DNA of 44,126 bases from Thoreauomyces humboldtii (taxonomy: Eukaryota; Chytridiomycota; Chytridiomycetes; Spizellomycetales; Powellomycetaceae), in assembly GCA_027596035.1 (NCBI GenBank), contig JADGJA010000091.1, forward strand, positions 1-44,126, read 5' to 3'. The notes below the pieces were generated by a model. It had not been told where the DNA came from, ran no database searches, and was given only the letters and a program-made list of their open reading frames with translations. Below are positions 23,965 to 34,212 of the stretch, one piece after another (positions within the stretch are counted from its first letter, which is position 1; each line of letters starts with the position of its first letter). Both the position numbers and the translations under genes were made by a program.

Positions 23965-25126
23965 ATGAGAGAGCGCTCACCATCCCCAAGGCGGAGCTCC
24001 CGTCCCACGTCACGCTCGTACCGTCGCTCTCCAAGCCCCGGACTTGGCCGAAGCAGCAGTCGACGGGACCTGTCCCCGATCACGGGGAGATCCCGCGACC
24101 GTTCACGCACCAGATCCCGCAGTCCTCTGAGACGGGACGACCGTGACAGAGAAGGGGAAAGACGAAGCGGAGGACGGGACGTTGAAAAGCGACGACGGTT
24201 CGACGATCGATCGCGGTCTCCGCGAGGAAAGCGAAGGCACCGGAGTCGCAGCGTCAGCAGTCGGAGCAGGAGCAGGAGTGCGTCGGGCAGTAGGAGCAGG
24301 AGCAGCAGTAGCAGCGATAGCGGAGAAGATCGACGAAGAAGGGAGAAGCGAAAAAGCAACAAAAAGGACAAGAAAGATCGAAAGTCGAAATCCAAGAAGG
24401 AAAAGAAGAAGAAGGACAAGAAGAAGTCAAAGAAGAAAGATCAGAAGGAGGATGCTCGGCCGCGATACGGCATGCATGGGATCCTAGCCGAGAGTGACAT
24501 GTACCGCAAGGAAGCCGAGTTCCGAACCTGGATGGTGGAGGTCAAGAAGATGTCGCCCGAGACTACGGACAACAGGCAGATGAAGGCGATGTTCCTGGAA
24601 TGTGCGTGTCCGAAGCGCGACTTGATCCAAAACCATCATCATCTGATACTGCTAGCGTGAATATCTCAGACGCAGAGGACTACAATCTTGCTGTGCTGCC
24701 ACCGAAATACTACAACCTGGACGCGTGGTAATTGCTCGAGTCAAGCAGAAAGCACCATTTGTGGAAAGCGCGGATCTCACACGTCACGGTTTCGGCTCTG
24801 CAGGGAAAGAGAACAAGAGATCCGCACCCGCGCTGAAGCAGGGGTGGAGGTTGTACCGGAGTTTAGCATCCTCAACGGTGAGCGATCAGAGAGGAGAGGA
24901 CTCAAGCATGGGATGCTTCTGACCACGTGTATGCCCTGCAGATGAAGCGGTCCTCAAAATGAATGACAAAGCCCTGCGAGGGGGAAAGCTGCCGGAGCTG
25001 AACTATTCCAACGATCAGCTCACGGAACTCAAGAAGCTCACGGAGGATCGTATCAAAGCAGATCGACTGAGGAAACTTGGGTTTCAGCCAAAGAGTTCTT
25101 TAGGCGTGCGCTACGAGAAGGATTGA
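23965..25126 (+). CDS. SR/lysine-rich nuclear protein with a conserved C-terminal region
   Basis: Four exons: 23965-24601, 24670-24727, 24804-24877, 24942-25126, giving 317 aa. Residues 1-125 are RS-type (many SP, RS and SR dipeptides, e.g. RSRSPLRRDDRDREGER). A Lys-rich stretch follows (KKEKKKKDKKKSKKKDQ), then a conserved-looking part: SDMYRKEAEFRTWMVEVKKM, MFLEYAEDYNLAVLPPKYYN, LDAWEREQEIRTRAE. The C-terminus has a short helical region (ELKKLTEDRIKADRLRKLGF). SR-rich domains usually place proteins in nuclear speckles and bind splicing factors. The W-x-V-E-x-K and LPPKYYN pattern recalls a family of conserved eukaryotic nuclear Lys/Ser-rich proteins, perhaps the plant SCI1 type, but I cannot name it securely. 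Confidence 0.8.
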
Positions 25127-25644
25127 ACGCCTTCTCGAAACATCACCTCGTCATAACTATTGAGGTTTTTCATCAAAACCATTCCGTTTGTGTCATTCAC
25201 AAATTGGCATATTGATCCTGCTCCACTCCTCGCTCATACCGACATCTGGGCCCGAGACGAATGAAAGGGAGCAGATTCTTCCAACCTTCGCCCCCTTGGC
25301 TCTGGCACAAGACTCAATCATTCTCTAGCCCCGCCCACGTGCATGTAAATGTCTTCTTGGATATGGCACCTTTGGTCAGCCTATATACATAATCGCTTTC
25401 AGCTCAGGAGTGAAGGATGACCACGCCGAAGGTACCAGGAACCGGTTTCCGGCGCGACTCCTGCATTTCGGTTCTTGTAGAGTGGAAGATTCTTTCTGGC
25501 ATCAACTGTACTGAGGATAAAGATGGAAAAACAGAAGAGATGTGCAACAGTATCGTAAATGTGAAAGGCAGTGCCATGAGGGTACAGTGGTTTTTCTTGG
25601 GGCAATCTTGGGGCAATCGAAGTCGAATGCGATCAGGTTTCGCC
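25127..25644. other. convergent intergenic region
   Basis: 518 bp between the stops of the SR-rich gene (+) and CDC24 (-). It is expected to hold both 3' UTRs. Open frames here are antisense or out-of-frame extensions of CDC24 and have no recognisable content. Confidence 0.4.
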
Positions 25645-28600
25645 TCATACGATCCAAAGATTGATGAATCCACCCGCCCGCTCAGCCGCGACCCGATTGG
25701 ATTCGAAAGCCATGTTGACGTCCTCGTTGTTGTTGATGGCGATGAAGTCGCCGTCCTCGTCTCGGTACCGCATCCGGAACCGACGGCCTTCGACCGAGGC
25801 TCCACCGCCGCATATCCTCACCTTCCGCTCCATCTTGGACTGGAGTTCCTGGAAGGAGCAGGAAGCCGGTACCGCGACGACGAAGACGTCCGTACCGTAG
25901 TGCATCTTGATGCGCACGGACGACATGCCGCCCGCGGGCGTCTGCGGCGTGGTGCTTGAGGGCGGACCGGGGAGAGGGAAGCTGGGTGGAGCGGTACGGA
26001 TGGGTGGTGGCATGCTTCGCACGCCGTTCGTGTTGCTGCTACCGTTGACGCCGTTGCTTCCGGGAGGCGGTGGAAGTGGCATGTTCGGGGGAGGAGCGTA
26101 GTTGGACCGCGCGCGAGGCTGCGGTTGCTGAAGCTGTTGGCCTTGCTGCTGGTAAAGCCCGTCACCGTAGATGCCACGTGAGGACACGTCCGGAGATGAG
26201 TTGGAACGGTGGAACTGCTGTTGCTCAACCTGAACCACGCGCGTAAGAGGGTTTGCTGCAGGGACGCCACGAGCGCCTTGCTCGTATCCGTTGAATGACT
26301 GTTGGTAGGAAAGACCCGGTCGTTGATTGTCGAAGGTTCGGCCGCCTTCGGGGCCGCCTCTCCCTCCACCGCCATCATATCGTGGATCAAACACCGGGCT
26401 CATTGTCATCTGCTGTTGCTGCTGTCTTGAGTCATAAGCGCGTAGATCCTCGCCTCGTGGGTCGCCTCTGGTGTCGAGTCGCGGGTCTCCGCGGGGATCG
26501 CCGCGAGGGTCTCCACGCAGTCCGTATTGCTCTCCATGCCCAGCGGCTAACTGGTTGAGGGGAAATGGGCTCGTTATGCTGCGCACAGTCGTAATCGGAG
26601 GAGGAAGCATGCTAGATTTTCGCTGCCTGATTGGAGATCTGCAGCAATGAAGCATGTTAGACCTGAAAAAGAAATAGGAAAAGGACGGGAAATAAACGTT
26701 ACCCTCCCGGCGCGGGTTGTCCCATATCCTCATAGTTATCGAAATAACCTCGATCGCTCGCGACCGCACGGCTCGGGCGCCGTCCCTCGGGCATGGGTAC
26801 AGTGGGCAAGGGCGTGGACGGTGGCGGGTTTCTGTACATGGTTGATCCGGGCACATCTGGTGGAAATGACATTTGGGATGACGGGGGCGGTCCGCTTCTA
26901 TACATTGATGATGCTGGAGCTTCAGGCAAAGGCATGTTGGGCGGAGGTGGTGGCCCGCGCGGCTCATCTCTATGTCGGGACCTGCTCCTTTCCCTCCTTC
27001 GTTCTGGTGGGTAGTTCGGGTCGTACTGTCCTGTTGGCGGGTTGGTGGGACTGGCAGAGTTGCGAGGCATTGGTGGTGGCGGGCTCGAATCCCGACTCCC
27101 TCCAAGCACTCCGTTAGAGTTTGGTGAAGTACTCCGACCTCTCGCCGAAGGTCTGGATGAGTATGGTTGTTCCGACGAAAATGTGGATGTGCGTGGCTTT
27201 GCAGGTGCACTCTTCCTGGACTGCGCATGCTGATACTCCGCGTCCTGTTGCGTGAAACTCGATTGGGATGCGGATGCTCCAGGATAATAATTGAAAGGGA
27301 TCGATCTCGATCTCGTGACCTGACCAGGATATTCATTGCCTGGAGATTGTCGGTTCTGGTCATATTGATCGATGCGAGGACGCATCATTTGATCATCGTC
27401 GAGTCGCATCCCTGGATCAGGAGGGCGGGCCAATCCACGTGTGATGTCAGGATGCAATTGGGTCGACTTGTTGTAGGGATTCGCGTCTCGTAGTGACAGC
27501 TTGCGCAGGCGCTCCACGTCTAAGAGAGTCTCAAGCCGCCCCTTCCAAAGCTTGACCTGTTCGGCGTTCCTGCACCGCAAGACAAACGACTCCATGTCCA
27601 TACCATCCCGCCAGAACACTTTCAGTTGAAACCGCTGCTGTGCCGGGCTCGTCTCGTTGGCGATGCTGTCCACCCGCTCGATGTAGATGTTTCCTTTCAG
27701 CGCGTACGTCGTCTCGTCTTTCGCGCCTTTTTTGTTTTTGCGTTTCCGGGAAGTGTCTTTGCAACAGAGGAGGATGTTTTCAAACAGAAAAAGTTCAAAG
27801 TCCTTTTCGGCATCGCCATTGTTCATGGGAAATTTGTCAGACAGGAGGAGGTCACCGAACTCTGCGGTATTTAAGCCCTATAGTACGAGGGTGAGTACCG
27901 TCGCCGAAAAAGCTGGTAGTTATCTGATTCGTACTTTCCAGTCCTCCACGCGCTCCATGACATTTTGCTTTATTCGCCGGTTTTCTTCTTGGCGCTTTTC
28001 CTCGTTAACAAGATCCGTAACTCTCTTGATTGCAGCAAGTCCTTCCTTCAACTCTTCCATAAATCGGTAATTGCTTCCATCGGTGAACTTTATTAGCTCC
28101 TGCGAACCCAGATTTGGTTAAAGATCCATTAAATTGTCGATTCATATCCAGTTTGCGTTTACGTACGTTTATAAGCAGGGGGTACTTGCAGACGCGTTGT
28201 ACAGGTTTGATGAGGTACGACGGGAGTTCTCGTAATGGGTCCATATCCGGGATCTTCTGCAATTGTATGGCATTTTCTGTGGCCAACGTCGTCGCCAATT
28301 GGTAGTTTCCGCAAAATGGGATGTATACCGAGAAGGCTTCCTCCTGGAACAGGACATGGATTTAGATTTTGCGTGAAATAGACTTTAAATGCTTCCAGCA
28401 CACCTACATTCTGTATGAAAAGCTGACCAACGCGTTGCTCATGCGCCGGCAGGTTCAGCGTTGACTCCATTTGCAATAGGAAACGGCGTTGAAAGTCCAA
28501 CAGCTCGTCCAGGTTCGCGAACAACCGAAGGATCATATCTCGCGGTACGATGTTCTGGCTTTGAAGTTCTCGCTGATACCGCTGTACAATCAAATACATC

Positions 28601-29306
28601 CGGTGATCAGCTTGCAACTCCAAAGTCGCGCTCCATGAGAGGATGATCCCTATACCTGCAGTTTCTCCAGATCCTGCACGTGCATCCGCTCAGTGTTGAG
28701 CATTTCTGCAAGAAGCTTCGCGCGATTGTCCGCCGGAGCGTTCGCGCCGTTGGCAGCGGGCATGGCGAATGGCAGCGGGCGCGGCCGGGGAAGAAGGCCT
28801 TGGGCCTCGAGTTTGTCTATCACAATGGCAATGGTATCTACAAGCTGCATGATGGTGACCTTCAGCACCTCTCCCCGGAAGATTCAAGTAGACTAGCAAA
28901 GTGAAGCACCGACCTTGACAAACTCGTTCGTATCGTCCTTATATAGCCCGGATATGGAAAACAGCTGGTTGTCGGAGAGGTGAAGCTGGGCCTTGCAAGC
29001 CAACAGAAAGTCGTACACCGGCTTCTTTGGCGCGGAACACGGCACTTCCGGCACGTCCAGCAGCGTTCTCGGTCTTAGTTGGTTGTACAGGTGACAAAAT
29101 GGGGAACCAAGACGGAAGCATGCCCAGATGATTTCGAACGGGGCAAGGGTGGCCGCTTTCGTCGTGTACATGTCGAGCCCTTGCGGGAAGAGGTACACGT
29201 CGAAGCCCGGTAAGGAGTATAGCTTCTCGATGAGCGCCATGGTCTGCTGGTACAGCGAGACCGTGGCGGTATTCGAAGAGGTCTGCTGCGGGCGAGCGAT
29301 CTCCAT
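25645..29306 (-). CDS. CDC24: Cdc24 guanine nucleotide exchange factor for Cdc42
   Basis: Seven exons: 29306-28914, 28868-28656, 28581-28408, 28343-28167, 28099-27935, 27877-26703, 26638-25645, giving 1096 aa. The start is ATG 29306, since upstream the frame begins only with TTG. Domains: a calponin-homology-like N-terminus (FDVYLFPQGLDMYTTKAATL, residues 1-130), a DH domain about 177-370 (LLAEMLNTERMHVQDLEKLQ; SYLIKPVQRVCKYPLL), a PH domain about 380-510 (ELFLFENILLCCKD), a Pro/Ser/Gln-rich disordered linker of about 490 residues, and a C-terminal PB1 with an acidic OPCA motif (RYRDEDGDFIAINNNEDVN). Cdc24 activates Cdc42 for polarised growth, and its PB1 binds the Bem1 scaffold. The linker carries a GDPR tandem repeat. 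Intron 1 is only 45 nt. Intron 6 has two in-frame acceptors. Confidence 0.94.
26446..26522 (-). repeat. degenerate GDPR-coding tandem repeat inside CDC24
   Basis: On the coding (minus) strand the frame encodes G-D-P-R several times in a row (RGDPRGDPRGDPRLDTRGDP), a degenerate 12-nt repeat in the disordered linker. Such repeats can change in number by slippage. Confidence 0.7.
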
Positions 29307-31149
29307 TTCGAGGGCGGCGGGGTTTGAAGTTAAACGGTTAAAGTGGTTCAAGCAAGCCGCTGAACCAGCAGCAATGGAGCCTTAGTCCCGAAAGAGCAGT
29401 GAAGTCACAGAAGGAAAAGAAATGTCGGAAGGCGGCCCCGAGCGGTTGCTGAGAATGGAGGTTTAGGAACCGCGGAAATGAGGGGTTAGCTGATTGGACG
29501 TTGCGTTGCGTCAGGGGATTTTTGTCAAGCGGGCCTGTCGTAATCCAGCGCCCTCGCTACCGTGCACGCTGTCGGCGGTGGGAGCTGAGGGGTCAAAGGC
29601 GAAGAAGGTACGTACAACAGGTTCGAAATGTGGGTTGAGTGGGTTGAGTGGGTGTTGGGCGTGCTCTTGCCAAAGTGCGAAAAGTGGGTCGCTAATCCAT
29701 TTCGGTCGGGGGCCCCGAGCAGGAAGCAAACCCCACACTTCGTACAGTAATACCCTCTCTCGGATCAGTCTGACTCCACTTCCAGCGGATCAGCAGCGGC
29801 TACCGGTATGGAGAGACGCCCACCTGAAGGACCTGCAGCGGGCGGTCCGGGATGGGCATCTTCCCGTACTGTACGTACACATGGATGCAAAGGAACATGA
29901 ACCGCCGATGCCTCTACCGGGTCCCGTACTTGGGCGTTGAACGAAAGTTCACCGCGATCTGTCGGCAAGTCCGGCGCTGCTGCCAAAGAATGCTCCTATG
30001 AAAATTTTTGATAGACTGCCGCACTGCGGGCGCACAATCACCGTGGAAAAGTGTCGCCGTGGCGGCGTCGCACGGACCGCTTTGCAGACTGCATGCATGT
30101 CCCGCCCGCCCAGCAAACCGGATGACGCTCATACTCTGTACGCTGGCAAGAAAAAGATCAAGACCCAAGCTGATTGATTTCCGACTTTTGTTCGTTGCGT
30201 CAAACCAAATTGGGCGCGGAAAACCCTCGTCTATACGGGTGATGCGGGTGTGTATGTCTTTTCGCAACCCTCGCAACAGCCCAACCCGCCTTCTCCTCCC
30301 TCAATCGCCTGCGTCCTGGGATATATATCGAGAACGACCTGCGTCAGAGCACCGTGCAACCACCTCCTTTGGGTTTCGATGTGAACGGATTGTCGTCCGT
30401 GGGAGCGCGAAGGGGGTCCGTGGTCGTCGTCGCGAAGGTCATGAGACTGCAATGGGCAGAAACTTCGGTCTCAGCATCTTTCGTTTCCCTTGGACCCACG
30501 GCTCGAGTTCAAGGAGAGGACTCACGCTTTGCTGGCTTCCGATATCTTCACCCGTGGAAGCTCCTCGTCGAGCTTGAGTCTATCGTTGAGGGCTATGGTT
30601 TTTTTTCCGTGGTGAGAAGTCAGGTGATGTTTAGCTCGCTTGGCAAGCTCCACGAAGAGGACCATATATCCTTTCGCTCCGTACCGTACCGATGAGTTTC
30701 GCTAGCTTTTGTTCAGACATTGTTCGAGGTTTGAGGGGGAGAGTGTTGACGAAGGTTGCCGTCTCGATCGAGCAATAGACAGGCCCCAAAATTCCAGACT
30801 TCTGCAGGATAATTTAGAATTCCTCGATTTTGAACTGAACGCGTTGCTTTGGTAATACACATCTATAAGACTCGCGAAGACTTGTTCAGCTGGACCCACG
30901 CTGAGCAGTAGTTCCGCTATCCCGTTCGCATCAACGTTGCAAATGGAATGAAAGAAAACTAGGTGTCAACATGTTTAAAATGATAAAAGACTAGATGTGT
31001 GTAAAATGTACAAAATGCAGTTCGCCCTACAGGGGAGGCTTGCGGAAGGTATCGAAGCCTAGTCCCGACGTCAAGCCGGGATGGCACAAGAGGCAAAAGG
31101 GGGGTAGGGAGTAACGAAAGAGGGAAAGAGATGAGGCGGTATGAATGGC
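29307..31149. other. long intergenic region upstream of CDC24
   Basis: 1.84 kb between the CDC24 start and the 3' end of the kinase gene, both on the minus strand. It has short frames on both strands (the longest about 190 codons, 30008-30577 +) with unbiased, low-complexity content and no recognisable motif. A small direct repeat (gtgggttga twice, near 29630-29648) is present. It probably holds a long CDC24 promoter and 5' leader. A non-coding RNA gene cannot be excluded. Confidence 0.45.
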
Positions 31150-33027
31150 TCATTCGGACGGGAAGGCGAGCCAAGGGGCAGCCCACAGACGTCCCTCAGT
31201 CCATCGGTCCTCGACCTTTGGCTTGAGCAAGCCTCGGACGACCTCCTTGGCATGCTCGGAGCATCCGGCAGCGTCAAGTTTGGCCTGGTCCCATCGTCCG
31301 TTCTGGATCATCATCTGAAGTCTCGGCATGTAGCCGTCGCTGAACGGAAGGGATCCAGTGAGCATGGCGAAGAGGACCACGCCGAGGGACCAAAGGTCGG
31401 ATGCAGGGTTGCAAGCGGTGGTGCGACGAAGCTCCTCCGGGGAGCAGTAGTGGATGGAACCCATGAGGAACACGGGGTCGGACCCTTCGCCTGTCAGTTC
31501 CGGGAGCATGGGCGACCCGGAAAAGGTCTTGGGCGAGTCGACGGCGCTCATTTCGGCGGCGAGGCCAAAGTCGGCGAGCTTGGCATTGCCGTTGGCGTCA
31601 AGCAGGATGTTCTCGCACTTGACGTCGCGGTGAACGACCTGGATCTCCGTGTGAAGGTAACGTAGGCCGGAAGCGATCTGCTGGAAAAGCTTTCTGGCCA
31701 CAGGCTCGGGGAGTCGGCCCTGGGCGCGGATGTAGTCGAGAAGGTTCCCACCAGAAACGAGCTCCGAGACGACAAAGACCGCGTCTTCCGTGTCCATGAG
31801 CTCCAGCATCTCGAGAACGTGCGGGTGGCGCAGCCTTGCCCAAATCGCTGTTTCGTGGTCAATCAGTTTGCGGACGTCTTGGCTGTGGTCCTTGTGGGCT
31901 TCGTCTTTGATAACAATTTTGACGGCGACGCGCTCGAGCTGCTTGTGGGGGCCGTCGATGATCTCCGCCTCAAAAACGCGCGAGAAAGCTCCGACGCCAA
32001 TCTCGTGCCGGAGGAGGTAATCGCCCACCTGGTCACCATCCTGATATTCTCCTCGCGCAGGACCGCGGGCAACAGTGGACTCTGCCAAAGATGCGAGGAA
32101 CGAGACGGCTGGAGACTGGTTGAGCGAAGTGTACGATCCGCTGGTGATCGGGGAGCTCGAGACAGAGTTCGCGCGAGCCCGAACCACGCTGACCGAGAGA
32201 CTGTGTCGTGGCCGATGTCCTAAACGATGAGCTTGCGGTCTTGCTTTGCAACTCCAAGATCGCGCCAAGGCGTCCGAGCCTTGAGAAGCCGAAGTATCAG
32301 GCGATGACGAGGTGCTAGGAGGACTTTCCGAGGGTGTGTCTTCGAAGGGATCAAGAGGAGACCGTGGACCATGCGGGGAGCTCGGCGAGTGGCCGTGAGG
32401 GATCTGTACCGGCATCGTTACACCAGGCATGGATATGCTCTTCAAAAAGGGTGACGGCTTACGCGCAGTTCCTCGGGGCACGACAGGCGCCCTACCGCTG
32501 GCAACCGTACGTATGGGAAAGGGCGCCGCCGCCATTGCCCCTCCACCCACTCGGTTCTGGTGATAATTTCCTGCGGCGGCCAGACTGGCCGACAGACTTG
32601 ACGCAGGAGACGTGGAGAATGGCGCATTTGCGCCTGCAAAGGCTGGCGTCGCAAAAGGGAAAGACGATCCATCCTTTGCCGATGCTCTCAAAGAATCGGT
32701 CACCGGCGAGACGGGTGGGGAAGGTGATGCTGGCTGCTCCTCGCGATGTTCATCTTGAGATTTCTTCGGTAAGAGCTGGAGCTCTCGGTGCCGTTGCTGT
32801 TCCGCGATCGCCTCCGCCTCTTGTGCAAGCATGTAGCGCATCCGCAATCGATGGTAGCGACTAACGGGAGGCTCCCTGTGGATCTGCTCGCTCTCCGGGC
32901 GAATGAAGTCCATTGCGGTGTGGTTGAGCAGCTCCAAGTCTCTGTTGATACATTGCGGGTATTCTCTGGCCGCATAGAGACCGATCGTAGGAGTGGAGGA
33001 ATCGCCGTTCTGCTGGCTCCAGCGCAT
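31150..33027 (-). CDS. CAMK-like serine/threonine protein kinase
   Basis: Single exon, 625 aa from ATG 33027; the frame extends 7 codons upstream only to a TTG. The first 330 residues are Ser/Pro-rich and probably disordered. The kinase domain (about 335-622) is complete: glycine loop GVGAFSRVFEA, VAVKIVIKD with the ATP-binding Lys, catalytic loop HRDVKCENILLD, DFGLAAE, a long activation segment ending MGSIHYCSPEEL, the SDLWSLGVVLFAMLTGSLPF block and a final arginine in DRWTEG. All catalytic residues (K, D, D) are present. The organisation resembles CAMKL kinases, but I cannot choose a yeast ortholog. The activation loop carries an insert (PMLPELTGEGSDPVF) before the APE-like SPE motif. The N-terminus could be a regulatory phosphorylation region. 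Confidence 0.9.
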   Translation of the reverse strand: MRWSQQNGDSSTPTIGLYAAREYPQCINRDLELLNHTAMDFIRPESEQIHREPPVSRYHRLRMRYMLAQEAEAIAEQQRHRELQLLPKKSQDEHREEQPASPSPPVSPVTDSLRASAKDGSSFPFATPAFAGANAPFSTSPASSLSASLAAAGNYHQNRVGGGAMAAAPFPIRTVASGRAPVVPRGTARKPSPFLKSISMPGVTMPVQIPHGHSPSSPHGPRSPLDPFEDTPSESPPSTSSSPDTSASQGSDALARSWSCKARPQAHRLGHRPRHSLSVSVVRARANSVSSSPITSGSYTSLNQSPAVSFLASLAESTVARGPARGEYQDGDQVGDYLLRHEIGVGAFSRVFEAEIIDGPHKQLERVAVKIVIKDEAHKDHSQDVRKLIDHETAIWARLRHPHVLEMLELMDTEDAVFVVSELVSGGNLLDYIRAQGRLPEPVARKLFQQIASGLRYLHTEIQVVHRDVKCENILLDANGNAKLADFGLAAEMSAVDSPKTFSGSPMLPELTGEGSDPVFLMGSIHYCSPEELRRTTACNPASDLWSLGVVLFAMLTGSLPFSDGYMPRLQMMIQNGRWDQAKLDAAGCSEHAKEVVRGLLKPKVEDRWTEGRLWAAPWLAFPSE

Positions 33028-34212
33028 GTGCGTGGCAAGTGTTAGCAATGAGGTTGAGTAGGAGGCGGCGACTTGGGTGTCGGGTAGAGCAGAGAGGAAA
33101 TCTGATCAGAGCGTAGTAGGAGAGAGGGTTCTGAGCAACTTCGAAAGTTCAGATGGGTAAGAGGAAGGTAAAGGGTTAGTCGACTATGTTTATCTGATCG
33201 GAAGTGACGATAGGGGGAGAGTGAGGGTGGGGAAGACTGCTGGACATGAAACGGTGCGGGAGTAGGTCCGCTCGCCCCCGCGCGGGGGGTCGTTCCCCCG
33301 TGTCCCAGGCCTTGTCAAGCTTTTCGACTTGGCGCAAAAAGGATACGATCGCCTACCTGATATGCAACCTCTTCGGATGGGCCGTTAACGTAAGTGTTGG
33401 CGGGAAGTCTGAGACTTTCGTAAAGATGAGAATGGTGGGGAACAGGTGAGGAATGTGTGTGGGGGATGGGTGCAGCAGCAGCAGTGCAGCGAGCGCCCTC
33501 CTCCTCCTCCACTCTTGCCCCTTTTCGAGTTTTTTGCGAACCGCCCCCCAAATCGATCAAAAACGTTCGCCCCTCCCAAAGCACATGCAAGGTTAGGGTT
33601 AACGCTGCGCACTGGACTTCTCTCAATCAGTCACTCAGCACGAGACCTGACCGCAGCCGCCTCCGATGCTCCGAGGCCGCCAGTCCCTAGGCAAAGTCTG
33701 CGAGATGTTCCCAACGAAGGTTTCAAGGCACAACGAGGGTGTGTGTGACCGCTCCACAACCCAGGACCTCCGACAAGCCGATCCCCAGTCCTTCCCATCG
33801 CCTTTCCAGCCAATCGGATCGGCTACCGTCATCCGAACGTCCCCTGAAACGTGATGGTGAGTGACACTTCGTGGGGGACATTAAAATCAAAGAGTCTTTT
33901 TTTTTCTTTTTTTTTTCCACCCCCCGGAAACCACGGTTGCGGTTCCGCGCTTGAAATCTTCTGTTTTCTCCTCCTGTTTTTTTTTCCGCTGATGGTCGCA
34001 TGAGCAGTTGTGGGTCGTGGCGTGTGTGTTGGTTCGCTTCGATCGCTCGCGTCACCTCTGATCCTGCGGACGCAGTTCTTCCAGAGAACTCAATTGGAGA
34101 CGACGACGACGGACCCCTTCCTCCTTGACCTCTGCCAACCCAAGTACTGCACTGCACGTCCCCCTTCCCCTCCCCACTGCTCTCCGGCCAACCCCGTATA
34201 GCGACAGTCACC
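33028..34212. promoter_or_regulatory. divergent promoter region of the kinase and ABCC transporter genes
   Basis: 1.19 kb between opposite start codons. It contains a T-rich pyrimidine tract at 33894-33920 and a second T run at 33977-33985 on the transporter side. It also has a single telomere-like TTAGGGTTA at 33594-33602 that could be a Tbf1/Rap1-type factor site. Both are typical of active fungal promoters. Nearby short frames are not supported as genes. Confidence 0.5.

Noticed and set aside
23832..24419. A 195-codon minus-strand frame rich in Phe, Leu, Arg and Ser
   Set aside because: Antisense of the SR/Lys-rich repeats; composition follows from the RS and Lys codons.
27065..27090. A tRNA B-box-like GCTCGAATCCC on the plus strand
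   Set aside because: It lies in the CDC24 exon. No A box or cloverleaf can be formed around it.
30008..30577. A 189-codon plus-strand frame in the CDC24 upstream gap
   Set aside because: No recognisable motif and unbiased codon use; kept as intergenic.
33481..33740. Pro/Arg-rich open frames in the kinase/ABCC promoter
   Set aside because: Simple-composition frames on both strands with no start context or motif.
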